Assembly: GCA_016124665.1 (NCBI GenBank)
Contig: WGNH01000038.1
Coordinates: forward strand, 1 to 45,980
DNA: 45,980 nucleotides
DNA from: Alphaproteobacteria bacterium
Lineage (GTDB): Bacteria; Pseudomonadota; Alphaproteobacteria; Caulobacterales; Maricaulaceae
Direction: 5' to 3'
Positions 27,492 through 34,850 of this stretch are shown here, one piece after another. The notes beneath the pieces were generated by a model that ran no database searches, was not told the origin of the DNA, and worked only from the letters and a program-made list of their open reading frames with translations. How positions within the stretch are numbered: the stretch's first letter is position 1; every line of letters starts with the position of its first letter. Position numbers and translations under genes: made by a program.

Positions 27492-28108
27492 TACGCGCGG
27501 TTCGGGGGTTCATTGCCCTGACCGCACTGGCGGCGGTCATGATCCAGTACGTGACCTTCATGAGTGGTACGGATGACGGGGTGGCCATCGCGACGCTGCG
27601 TTATTTCAGCTATTTCACGATCATGACCAACTGCCTTGTCGCAGCGGGCTGGGGCACCGCCGCCCTTTGGCCGCAGACTGGAATAGGGCAATTTTTCCAG
27701 AAAGACAGCATTCGCACCGCCGTGACCGGCTATATTGTGCTGGTGGGGGTCATCTATCACGTCTTGCTGGCGTCCATTCACGATCCGCAAGGCCTTGAAT
27801 GGTATGCCAATCACCTCCTGCACACGATTGTGCCGCTGGCCGTGTTCCTTGACTGGCTTTTTCTGTCCGGCGCGCGCTCGGCGCGCTTTTCGCAGGTCAT
27901 CTCCTGGCAGGTCTATCCGGTGGTCTATACTGCCTACACCCTGATCAAGGGGTCGATCACCGGGTTTTACCCCTATCCGTTTCTGGATGTGAATGATCTG
28001 GGCTATGGCGGCGTTGCGGTGCAACTTGCTGGCCTGATCTTCACCTTCGTGCTGACAGGTATTGTTTTTGTCGCGATTGGCAAATTACAAGCCCGCCTGA
28101 TGCGCTAG
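27488..28108 (+). CDS. Pr6Pr family membrane protein
   Basis: 206 residues with about six membrane segments (VRGFIALTALAAVMIQYV, FSYFTIMTNCLVAAGWG, AVTGYIVLVGVIYHVLLA, LLHTIVPLAVFLDWLF, VVYTAYTLIKG, LIFTFVLTGIVFVAIG). FSYFTIMTN and the HTIVPLAVFLDWL and YPYPFLDV elements match the Pr6Pr group, which resembles eukaryotic FAR-17a/AIG1-like proteins. The conserved His and Thr residues in AIG1-type proteins are linked to lipid-ester hydrolysis, but activity here is unproven. Coupled to the SDR gene by ATGA; its stop shares a CTAG with the RidA gene. Confidence 0.8.
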   Translation: MIRAVRGFIALTALAAVMIQYVTFMSGTDDGVAIATLRYFSYFTIMTNCLVAAGWGTAALWPQTGIGQFFQKDSIRTAVTGYIVLVGVIYHVLLASIHDPQGLEWYANHLLHTIVPLAVFLDWLFLSGARSARFSQVISWQVYPVVYTAYTLIKGSITGFYPYPFLDVNDLGYGGVAVQLAGLIFTFVLTGIVFVAIGKLQARLMR

Positions 28109-28566
28109 GCAATCTCGAAAACGGCGTCGATTTCCACCGCGGCACCCAGCGGAAGCACGGGGCAGGAAACGGCGGAGCGGGCATGACGTCCGGCGTCTCC
28201 GAATGCCTCGACCATCAGATCGGAAGCCCCGTTGATGACTTTCGGGATGGCTTCGAATTCGGGCGTTGCGCAGACAAATCCGCCGAGTTTCACTACCCTT
28301 ACAAGGCGGTCGAGATCACCATCCAGGGCATCCTTGAGCTGGGCAATCAGATTGAGTGCGCACAGGCGGGCCGCGGACTGACCCTGTTCAACATTCATGG
28401 TCTCGCCCAGGCGGCCGGTGACCAGCCCGTCGGGACCAAAGGATATCTGGCCGGAAACAAAAAGCTGATTGCCGGAACGCACATAGGGCACGTAATTGGC
28501 CACGGGTGCTGCGGCCTGCGGCAGTTTCAGCCCCAGATCCGCCAGACGTTTTTCTGCTTCGGACAT
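28105..28566 (-). CDS. RidA/YjgF-like enamine/imine deaminase family protein
   Basis: 153 residues from the ATG with first base 28566, preceded by GGAGAG; an ATG at 28587 is less well placed. The fold is shown by LFVSGQISFGPDG, then the ending HARSAVSCPVLPLGAAVEIDAVFEIA, which keeps the Arg that binds the substrate carboxylate and the final Glu region. The spacing and the ALPLGxxVE-type ending belong to the longer RidA subgroup with an extra N-terminal helix (AEKRLADLGLKLP). Role presumably clearance of reactive 2-aminoacrylate-like intermediates; specificity unknown. Confidence 0.87.
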   Translation of the reverse strand: MSEAEKRLADLGLKLPQAAAPVANYVPYVRSGNQLFVSGQISFGPDGLVTGRLGETMNVEQGQSAARLCALNLIAQLKDALDGDLDRLVRVVKLGGFVCATPEFEAIPKVINGASDLMVEAFGDAGRHARSAVSCPVLPLGAAVEIDAVFEIA

Positions 28567-28625
28567 AACACTCTCCTGTTCTGCCAATCGCCTAGCGCGC
28601 CGCCTGTGTCACTGCAAGAGGTCCG

Positions 28626-29888
28626 TCATTTCGGTTTGAATACGCGGCCTTTCATGATGGCAGCGTCACCGAATTTTGCGCGGGCCTTGTCCATGGCCCG
28701 TTCGGCGGCTGCGCGCCTCGGAGCCTCCGGGTCCAGCAAATCCAGGGCGTCCATGCTGCCATCGACGAGACTGGAGATGCCGATACCAATGAGGCGGAAT
28801 TTGCGGCCGTTCGCCTCCGGTTTCAGAAGCTCCTGTCCAACCCGGAACAGGGTATCAGCAAGCTGTGTGGCGTCGGGCAGTGTGCGGCGGCGTGTGATGA
28901 TTTTGAAATCCTGTGTGCGCAGTTTCAATGTCACGACATAGCCTGAAACGTTTTTCTGCTTTGCCATGTCTGCGACCCGAACACATTGCCGCCAGAGTCG
29001 GGATTCCAGCTCCTTCAGGTCGCTGATATCATCGAAGAATGTGGTTTCCGACGACACGCTCTTGCGTTCGCGGTCCGGGGTGACCGTGCGGTAATCCTCG
29101 CCCGTGGCAAGCTTTGCGAGCCGGTAGCCGCCATCGCCATAGCGGGCGGCCATGGTCTTCTCTCCGACCCGGATGACATCGGCCAGTGTTTTGATGCCGT
29201 CCTTTTCCAGCCTGGCTGCGAAGACCGGCCCCACACCGAAAACGGCCCGGGTTGGCCGGGTCTTGAGAAAATCCGGAGCTTCCGAACGGCCCAGAACGAA
29301 AAACCCGTTTGGCTTGTCCATATCAGAGGCCGTCTTGGCGAGGAATTTGTTATAGGAGAGGCCGACCGATACCGTAATGCCGACTTCCTGATGGATGCGC
29401 TTTTGCAAGCGCAGCAGGGTCAGTGCCGGTGGTGCATGGTGGAGGCGCTGTGTGCCGGTCAGATCGAGAAAAGCCTCGTCGATGGAGAGAGGTTCAACAA
29501 CAGGCGTGACGTCCTGCATCATCTTTCGGATACGGCGGCCCTCTTCGGCATAGACATCCATTCGCGGACGGATGACGACGGCATCGGGGCAGGCTTTCAG
29601 GGCCTTGAACATCGGCATGGCCGACCTGACGCCGTAAAGCCGCGCCACATAACAAGCCGTCGATACCACGCCACGCTTTCCGCCGCCGATAATAACGGGT
29701 CTGTCTTCCAGGGAGGGGTCGTCACGCTTCTCAATCGCCGCATAGAAGGCGTCACAGTCGATATGGGCGATCGATAATGCGTTCAGCTCTGGATGACGCA
29801 GTGGCCGCCGCGCGCCGCAGGCCGGGCAGGTGTCGCTATGCTCCAGCGGTGCCTGACAGGCCCGGCAATATCCCGGCAGGGTGGTCAT
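28626..29888 (-). CDS. dinB: DNA polymerase IV (Y-family) with N-terminal zinc ribbon
   Basis: Error-prone translesion polymerase. 420 residues. The N-terminus has CRAC...CPAC (C-x2-C-x9-C-x2-C) before the polymerase proper, a feature seen in alphaproteobacterial DinB. The catalytic core begins IAHIDCDAFYAAIEKRDDP, followed by GGGKRGVVSTACYVARLYGVRSAMP and LSIDEAFLDLTG (catalytic Asp-Glu pair), a helix-hairpin-helix FGVGPVFAARL, and the little-finger domain from about 280. The end KGRVFKPK is not an obvious sliding-clamp motif. The ROK kinase gene lies upstream and overlaps by ATGA, so the two are co-transcribed. Confidence 0.95.
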   Translation of the reverse strand: MTTLPGYCRACQAPLEHSDTCPACGARRPLRHPELNALSIAHIDCDAFYAAIEKRDDPSLEDRPVIIGGGKRGVVSTACYVARLYGVRSAMPMFKALKACPDAVVIRPRMDVYAEEGRRIRKMMQDVTPVVEPLSIDEAFLDLTGTQRLHHAPPALTLLRLQKRIHQEVGITVSVGLSYNKFLAKTASDMDKPNGFFVLGRSEAPDFLKTRPTRAVFGVGPVFAARLEKDGIKTLADVIRVGEKTMAARYGDGGYRLAKLATGEDYRTVTPDRERKSVSSETTFFDDISDLKELESRLWRQCVRVADMAKQKNVSGYVVTLKLRTQDFKIITRRRTLPDATQLADTLFRVGQELLKPEANGRKFRLIGIGISSLVDGSMDALDLLDPEAPRRAAAERAMDKARAKFGDAAIMKGRVFKPK

Positions 29889-30787
29889 GACAGCGGCCAG
29901 AGCCAGGCGGCACCGCGAACACCGGAGCTGTCGCCATGCAGATTCCTGACGATACGGGTCGTCATCCGGTCGGTGAAGACATATCCGGGCAGGCGGCGTG
30001 CGGTTTCCTCTGCGAGTAGCGGGATGTTTGACAGACCGCCACCCAGAACGATCACTTCCGGATCAACGATATTGATCACTGTCGCCAGTCCGCGCGCCAA
30101 GCGGTCCTGAAACCGGTCGAGCGCGGCTTTGGCGCCGGCTTCGCCCGCTGCGGCATTGGTTACAATCTGGTCAGCCGTAAAGGTTCTGCCGGTTTCGCGT
30201 GTGTGATCGGCCGCAAAAGCCGGTCCGGAGATCCAGCTTTCGACACAGCCGTTAAGGCCGCATTTGCAGTCGGGGCCGGGAACCTCCCCAATCGAGGGCC
30301 AGGGCAGGGAGGTATGACCCCATTCGCCTCCCAGCAGGCCATGGCCTTCATGTATCCTGCCGTCGACAACCAGTCCGCCGCCAACGCCGGTTCCAAGGAT
30401 GACGCCAAACACCGATTTTGCGCCCTTGCCTGCACCATCCACGGCTTCAGAGAGGGCAAAACAGTTGGCATCATTGGCGCACCGGACAGGGCGGCCCAGC
30501 GCCGCTTCCAGGTCCTTGTCGAGCGCGCGTCCATTGAGTGCGGCCGAGTTTGAGTTGCGCATCAGACCCGAGACCGGATTGAGCGATCCGGGATGACCGA
30601 CGCCAACAGGGAGCGAATCACTTTCCACAGATTTTTCAGCCAAACCGACCAGATGCGTGATCAGCCGGATTTTTGATTCATAATGTTCCGGCGTCGCTTC
30701 GCGTCTGGAATAGCGTGTGTGGCCGTCCGAATCGATAATGGCGACTTCGGTTTTGGTGCCGCCCAGATCCACTCCGATTCGAAACAT
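29885..30787 (-). CDS. ROK family sugar kinase (fructokinase/Mak-like)
   Basis: 300 residues. Phosphorylates a hexose, probably fructose or N-acetylglucosamine-type sugar, with ATP. Motifs: VDLGGTKTEVAIID (phosphate-1), GHPGSLNP, CANDANCFALSEAV (with catalytic Asp in NDAN), GVILGTGVGGGLVVDG (phosphate-2), GGEWGHTSLPWP and C-K-C-G-L-N-G-C-V-E (zinc-binding CxCGxxGCxE). It is the first gene of a pair with dinB (ATGA overlap), an odd partnership of sugar kinase and repair polymerase. It is divergent from divK. Confidence 0.92.
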   Translation of the reverse strand: MFRIGVDLGGTKTEVAIIDSDGHTRYSRREATPEHYESKIRLITHLVGLAEKSVESDSLPVGVGHPGSLNPVSGLMRNSNSAALNGRALDKDLEAALGRPVRCANDANCFALSEAVDGAGKGAKSVFGVILGTGVGGGLVVDGRIHEGHGLLGGEWGHTSLPWPSIGEVPGPDCKCGLNGCVESWISGPAFAADHTRETGRTFTADQIVTNAAAGEAGAKAALDRFQDRLARGLATVINIVDPEVIVLGGGLSNIPLLAEETARRLPGYVFTDRMTTRIVRNLHGDSSGVRGAAWLWPLS

Positions 30788-30970
30788 GCTTCCGCCCCAG
30801 TCCGGGTTATGGTTAACATTGCCGTTCTTATCTTGTTCCAGAAAGGGAGAAAAGTTCGGCGCCGACTCATCCTTGATTAAGGATCATCTGCTCTAATCAT
30901 CGCGGGGTGAAACCGGGTGCGCAATGACGCGCCCAAGCTACGGGAATGCGGCGGCGTCATGCTTCAGGTC
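30788..30970. promoter_or_regulatory. divK / ROK divergent region with CtrA-like half-site and palindrome
   Basis: ATGGTTAA at 30809-30816 is the reverse complement of TTAACCAT, a CtrA-type half-site in Caulobacter-like bacteria. ATCCTT-GATT-AAGGAT at 30869-30884 is a perfect palindrome about 90 bases before the divK start. Both lie where the divK and ROK promoters must be. No full TTAA-N7-TTAA CtrA box is present. Confidence 0.45.
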
Positions 30971-31348
30971 ATGCCCAAAAAGGTTCTCATCGTCGAGGAC
31001 AACGAGCTCAACATGAAGCTCTTTTCCGATCTGCTCGAAGCGCATGGCTACGAGACCGTTGGCACGAATAACGGTCTGAATGCGCTGGATCTGGCACGGG
31101 AACATTCGCCTGACCTAATCCTCATGGATATCCAGCTGCCCGAAGTCTCCGGGCTTGAAGTCACCAAATGGCTGAAGGACGATGATGAGCTGTCGTCGAT
31201 TCCCGTAATTGCTGTGACTGCATTTGCCATGAAGGGTGATGAGGAGCGTATTCGCGAGGGCGGCTGTGAAGCCTATATGTCCAAGCCGATCAGTATTTCT
31301 GTTTTCATCGACACCATCAGGGGCTTTCTCGGCGAGGAGGCGGCATGA
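30971..31348 (+). CDS. divK: DivK single-domain response regulator
   Basis: Cell-cycle response regulator that, in Caulobacter, is phosphorylated by DivJ, dephosphorylated by PleC, and controls CtrA activity through DivL-CckA. 125 residues from the ATG at 30971 ([18 protein letters not shown]); an ATG at 30959 is possible. Receiver-domain residues: acidic pair E9/D10, phospho-acceptor D53 ([15 protein letters not shown]), [26 protein letters not shown] with the Lys of SKPIS. The long identity of this last block with known DivK makes the assignment firm. Coupled to pleD by ATGA. Confidence 0.95.
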   Translation: MPKKVLIVEDNELNMKLFSDLLEAHGYETVGTNNGLNALDLAREHSPDLILMDIQLPEVSGLEVTKWLKDDDELSSIPVIAVTAFAMKGDEERIREGGCEAYMSKPISISVFIDTIRGFLGEEAA

Positions 31349-32721
31349 GCGCCAGGGTCCTCGTTGTTGATGACCAGGAAGCCAATGTCAGACTGCTCGA
31401 AGCCAAGCTGCGGGCGGAGTATTTTGATGTTGTGACGGCCTTTAGTGGCCAATCCGCGATTGATTGCGCCATTGCGCAGCAACCCGACGTTATCCTGCTG
31501 GATATCATGATGCCCGGTATGGACGGTTTTGAAACCTGCCGCCGCCTCAAATCCGATCGCCGGACGCGCCATATTCCAGTTGTAATGGTCACAGCGCTGG
31601 ATCAGCCCGACGACCGCGTTCGCGGGTTGGAGGCCGGCGCCGACGATTTCCTGACCAAGCCGGTGGATAATCTGCCGCTGTTTGCCCGCATTCGTTCCTT
31701 GCTACGCCTGAAAGTCCTGCTCGACGAATTACGGCTGCGCGAGGAAAAGGCCGAGGAGCGCGGGCTGGCACCGGTTGATGCCGAATCGGAAGCGCTACAG
31801 GACGTGAATATCCTGCTCGTTGCCGGAGAAGACCGGATCGCCAGCCATCTTGCCAGCAAGCTGCCGCCACAGACGAATGCCGATGTGGAAATTGATCCGG
31901 CCAGGGCGATTGCCCGGTCGGCTGACGGGTATGACCTGATACTGATCGACCTCACGACAAAGGCATTTGATGCCTTGCGTGTCTGCGCGCGTATCCGGGC
32001 CAATTCCGAGACCCGGCAAATACCAATCCTGGCGATTGTGGACCCTGACGAGGTCAGCCGCTCGGTCCGTGCGCTCGACCTCGGCGTGAATGATATTGTT
32101 CACCGCCCGGTTGACCGGGGGGAGCTGAATGCCCGGATATGGACGCAGCTTCGGCGCAAGCGCTATGCGGACACACTGCGCGAACGCCTGGAAGACAGTC
32201 TGGAGATGGCGGTTACAGATCCGCTGACCGGCCTGCACAACCGGCGTTATATCTCCTCGCGCCTGCAACAGGTTGCTGAGATCGTAGCCTCTGGTGATAC
32301 GGTCGCATCGGTTGTGATCGCAGACCTGGATCACTTCAAACGGGTCAATGACACTTACGGTCACGAGGCGGGGGACTTTATCCTGCGTGAGTTTTCCGAG
32401 CGGCTGAAGGCGCGTTTGCGGGCAGTCGATCTGGCGGCGCGTTATGGCGGCGAGGAATTTGTGATTTTGATGCCGGATGCGCCGCTAACCGAGGCCAAGG
32501 CCGGCGCCGAACGTTTGCGGGCCGCGATTGCGGATACGCCGTTCAGATTGCCGGGCGACAGCGGTGTGCTTGCTGTTACGGTTTCAATAGGCGTTGCTGA
32601 AATCCAGCCGGGAGATGATGTCGATACGGTGCTACGCTGCGCGGATGATGCGCTCTACCGCGCCAAGGCGGCGGGCCGTAACTGCGTGATGACAGATCAG
32701 AAGGCCAGCCAGGCGGCCTGA
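31345..32721 (+). CDS. pleD: PleD, response-regulator diguanylate cyclase
   Basis: Makes cyclic di-GMP at the cell pole during the swarmer-to-stalked transition in Caulobacter. 458 residues: REC1 (1-125, phospho-acceptor D53 in [10 protein letters not shown]), a degenerate second receiver (about 150-275, used for dimerisation) and a GGDEF domain (about 285-450). The active site reads GGEEF (368-372) and is preceded by the inhibitory I-site RAVD (RxxD), so product feedback is retained. Start is fixed by the divK overlap. Convergent with rpmG, 19 bases away. Confidence 0.96.
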   Translation: MSARVLVVDDQEANVRLLEAKLRAEYFDVVTAFSGQSAIDCAIAQQPDVILLDIMMPGMDGFETCRRLKSDRRTRHIPVVMVTALDQPDDRVRGLEAGADDFLTKPVDNLPLFARIRSLLRLKVLLDELRLREEKAEERGLAPVDAESEALQDVNILLVAGEDRIASHLASKLPPQTNADVEIDPARAIARSADGYDLILIDLTTKAFDALRVCARIRANSETRQIPILAIVDPDEVSRSVRALDLGVNDIVHRPVDRGELNARIWTQLRRKRYADTLRERLEDSLEMAVTDPLTGLHNRRYISSRLQQVAEIVASGDTVASVVIADLDHFKRVNDTYGHEAGDFILREFSERLKARLRAVDLAARYGGEEFVILMPDAPLTEAKAGAERLRAAIADTPFRLPGDSGVLAVTVSIGVAEIQPGDDVDTVLRCADDALYRAKAAGRNCVMTDQKASQAA

Positions 32722-32740
32722 AAGCACAAGAGTCGCAAGA

Positions 32741-32908
32741 CTACTTGATTTTGCCTTCTTTGAATTCGACGTGTTTTTTGACGACCGGATCATATTTCCG
32801 GACGACCATTTTCTCGGTCATGGTCCGGGCATTTTTCTTGGTCACGTAGAAATAGCCGGTTCCCGCCGTGGAGTTCAGACGGATTTTGATGGTTGTCGGC
32901 TTGGCCAT
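32741..32908 (-). CDS. rpmG: 50S ribosomal protein L33
   Basis: 55-residue ribosomal protein, read on the minus strand: [18 protein letters not shown], then [16 protein letters not shown] and [19 protein letters not shown]. This is the alphaproteobacterial, non-zinc form. The ATG first base is 32908 and the stop is TAG at 32743-32741. Lys/Arg-rich throughout, as expected for an rRNA-binding protein. It has its own promoter upstream. Confidence 0.95.
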   Translation of the reverse strand: MAKPTTIKIRLNSTAGTGYFYVTKKNARTMTEKMVVRKYDPVVKKHVEFKEGKIK

Positions 32909-32969
32909 GACGAAATTCCCTGATGCACATGACTGTCACGCCGGAAAAGCCCGGTCGCAAGAGGCGCGG

Positions 32970-32997
32970 AACATACGCACGCTCCGCAAAGTGTCAA
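32970..32997 (-). promoter_or_regulatory. rpmG promoter
   Basis: On the minus strand a perfect TTGACA (32997-32992) is followed after 16 bases by TATGTT (32975-32970). It lies 62 bases before the rpmG ATG. The -35 box overlaps the stop codon (32996-32994) of the upstream MFS gene, so rpmG can be transcribed independently. Confidence 0.65.
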
Positions 32998-34172
32998 GCG
33001 GGTCTGCGCTGTATTTGCCGCACTGCCAGGAACACCAGGTAGATGACGGCGATACCACTGGTCACGACCAGCACGCCTTGCGGATTCATGACGTCCATGC
33101 CGACGCCACCCGCGGCTGGTCCCACAAGCGACCCGACACCATAGGCCATCACAAAAGCGGCGTTTGCCGCTGCCATGGATCCGCCATCAAACCGCTCGCC
33201 AATCATGGCGAGACCCAGCGTGTACATGCCGGTTGCCGTGCCGACATAGGCAAACATCACAGCGTATATGGCCAAGGTATTGGCTCCCGCCAGGAAGATA
33301 AGACCGGGTCCGACAATACAGACGAGCGTCGCCAATACCGTGATGCGAAGCCGGCCGGCATGGTCGGCAAGACGGCCGAGCGGTGTCTGAAGCGCAATAC
33401 CGCCGAGCGCGCCGGCGGCCATCATGAATCCGATGGATGAATCCAGCAGGCCAATACGTTCGCCATAAACCGGGAAAAGCGAGAAAAAGATGGTCTCGGT
33501 GGCGCCGAATAACAAACCGGCTCCGATAGCGGCCGGTGCATATCCTGCGGCACGGATCATGGCTTTGAAACTGGCGGATTCGGCGTCGGGCTGTTCAATG
33601 CCCGGCCCCCGGAGAAGAATGATGGGCAGTGTGCCGATCGAAAACAGGCAGAACCCCGCAATCCATGGGCCGGGGCCGGTCGATCCCAAAGCTGCCAGCA
33701 ATAACCCGCCTGCGCCAAAGCCGGATGCCAGCGCTGTGGCATAAAGACCGAGAATGGTGGCGCGTTTCTCTGCCGGCGCAATCTGGTTGATCCATGTTTC
33801 GGACGAGACAAAGATGATGGTGATGCTGAGCCCCATGGCAAAGCGCAGGGCGAACCAGACGATCACATCCGGAAACAGTGGGAAAAGCGGAATGCAGAGG
33901 GCGGTGAATGCAAGGCTGCTGATAATCAGTGACCGCCCGGCATAATGTGACAGCAATCGTGGAATGAAGGGCGTCGCGGCGATTGTGGATAGCGCAGCAG
34001 CAGCGCCGTTCAATCCTACGATCAGGCCCGAGCCTGTCATCGCTTCCAGATTGAGGGCCATGACCGGCATGAGAAGTGTGAATCCACAGCCGCAAAGCGA
34101 TGCGCAAATGATCGCGGCTATGAGCGATCGAAGGCGGCCATGCCGCTCGTGGAGAAGCCATTCGGAAAACAT
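32994..34172 (-). CDS. MFS transporter, YcaD-like
   Basis: 392 residues with about 12 membrane segments in two halves. The N-terminal half shows RFAMGLSITIIFVSSETWINQIAPAEKRATILGLYATAL, which matches the YcaD-type MFS pattern (R-F-x-x-G, E-x-W-x-N, loop 4-5 and helix 5 motif). The intervening loop is PLGRLADHAGR, the second-half version of the GxLaDrxGrk signature. Substrate unknown; export is likely for this group. It is the last of the topA-rnr-Nudix run, nine bases after the Nudix stop. No terminator follows. Confidence 0.85.
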   Translation of the reverse strand: MFSEWLLHERHGRLRSLIAAIICASLCGCGFTLLMPVMALNLEAMTGSGLIVGLNGAAAALSTIAATPFIPRLLSHYAGRSLIISSLAFTALCIPLFPLFPDVIVWFALRFAMGLSITIIFVSSETWINQIAPAEKRATILGLYATALASGFGAGGLLLAALGSTGPGPWIAGFCLFSIGTLPIILLRGPGIEQPDAESASFKAMIRAAGYAPAAIGAGLLFGATETIFFSLFPVYGERIGLLDSSIGFMMAAGALGGIALQTPLGRLADHAGRLRITVLATLVCIVGPGLIFLAGANTLAIYAVMFAYVGTATGMYTLGLAMIGERFDGGSMAAANAAFVMAYGVGSLVGPAAGGVGMDVMNPQGVLVVTSGIAVIYLVFLAVRQIQRRPA

Positions 34173-34181
34173 CGCCCGCGG

Positions 34182-34850
34182 CTATAACGGATCAATCTGC
34201 ATCCGTCTTGCCAATTCTCGGATATGACGCGGCCGCGATGCGGGCTGCTGCAGCCGCCGGTCCAGCTCGCCCAGTACGAAGCGTGTCACATGCGGCAAGG
34301 GCAGAGCTTCGGCTTCCTCGCGCGTCACCCACCGGACATCGGTGAGCTCGTCAGATTCGCGTTTGACGATGCCGGCAACCGCTTCGTCAGCATCGGCGTG
34401 GAAGAACCAGGCGTCGAATCGGCGGACGCGGCGAGGCGGGGTTATGGCGCGGGCGATCAGGCGAAGCGGACGCGCATCCGGCTGGAGACTCGATTTACGA
34501 AATGCGTTCCAGTTGGGATGGCGTGATGTGATCCTCCCCTCGCAGCCGACAAGATATCCTGCCTCTTCGGCGGTTTCGCGGATGGCGGCAGCCGCCGCCG
34601 CACGGGCACGCCTCTCGGACATGACCCGGCACATGCAGGCCAGATCCTCGCCTTCCATCATCCCGGCTAGGGGAGCATAGCTGTCGGCGCGATCGACCCG
34701 GCCCCCGGGAAAAACATATTGTTCTGGCATGAAAACATGACGCGTCGAGCGCTTGCCCATAAGGATTTCCCGGCCGCGCTTGGACTGGCGCGTGAGGATC
34801 AGCGTTCCGGCCAGTTTTGGCCTGAGCGTCAGCCCGGGCTTCGCCGTCAT
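34182..34850 (-). CDS. Nudix hydrolase, NUDT19-like
   Basis: 222 residues. Nudix fold hydrolase of a nucleoside-diphosphate-linked substrate. FMPEQYVFPGGRVDRADSY begins the Nudix box, but about 30 residues are inserted before the catalytic AAIRETAEEAGYL (REtxEEaG). This split arrangement, with an Asp after GG-RVD, resembles NUDT19/NUDT8-type proteins, some of which cleave coenzyme A or acyl-CoA. Starts inside the end of rnr (ATGA overlap). Substrate is inference. Confidence 0.83.
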   Translation of the reverse strand: MTAKPGLTLRPKLAGTLILTRQSKRGREILMGKRSTRHVFMPEQYVFPGGRVDRADSYAPLAGMMEGEDLACMCRVMSERRARAAAAAAIRETAEEAGYLVGCEGRITSRHPNWNAFRKSSLQPDARPLRLIARAITPPRRVRRFDAWFFHADADEAVAGIVKRESDELTDVRWVTREEAEALPLPHVTRFVLGELDRRLQQPASRPRHIRELARRMQIDPL

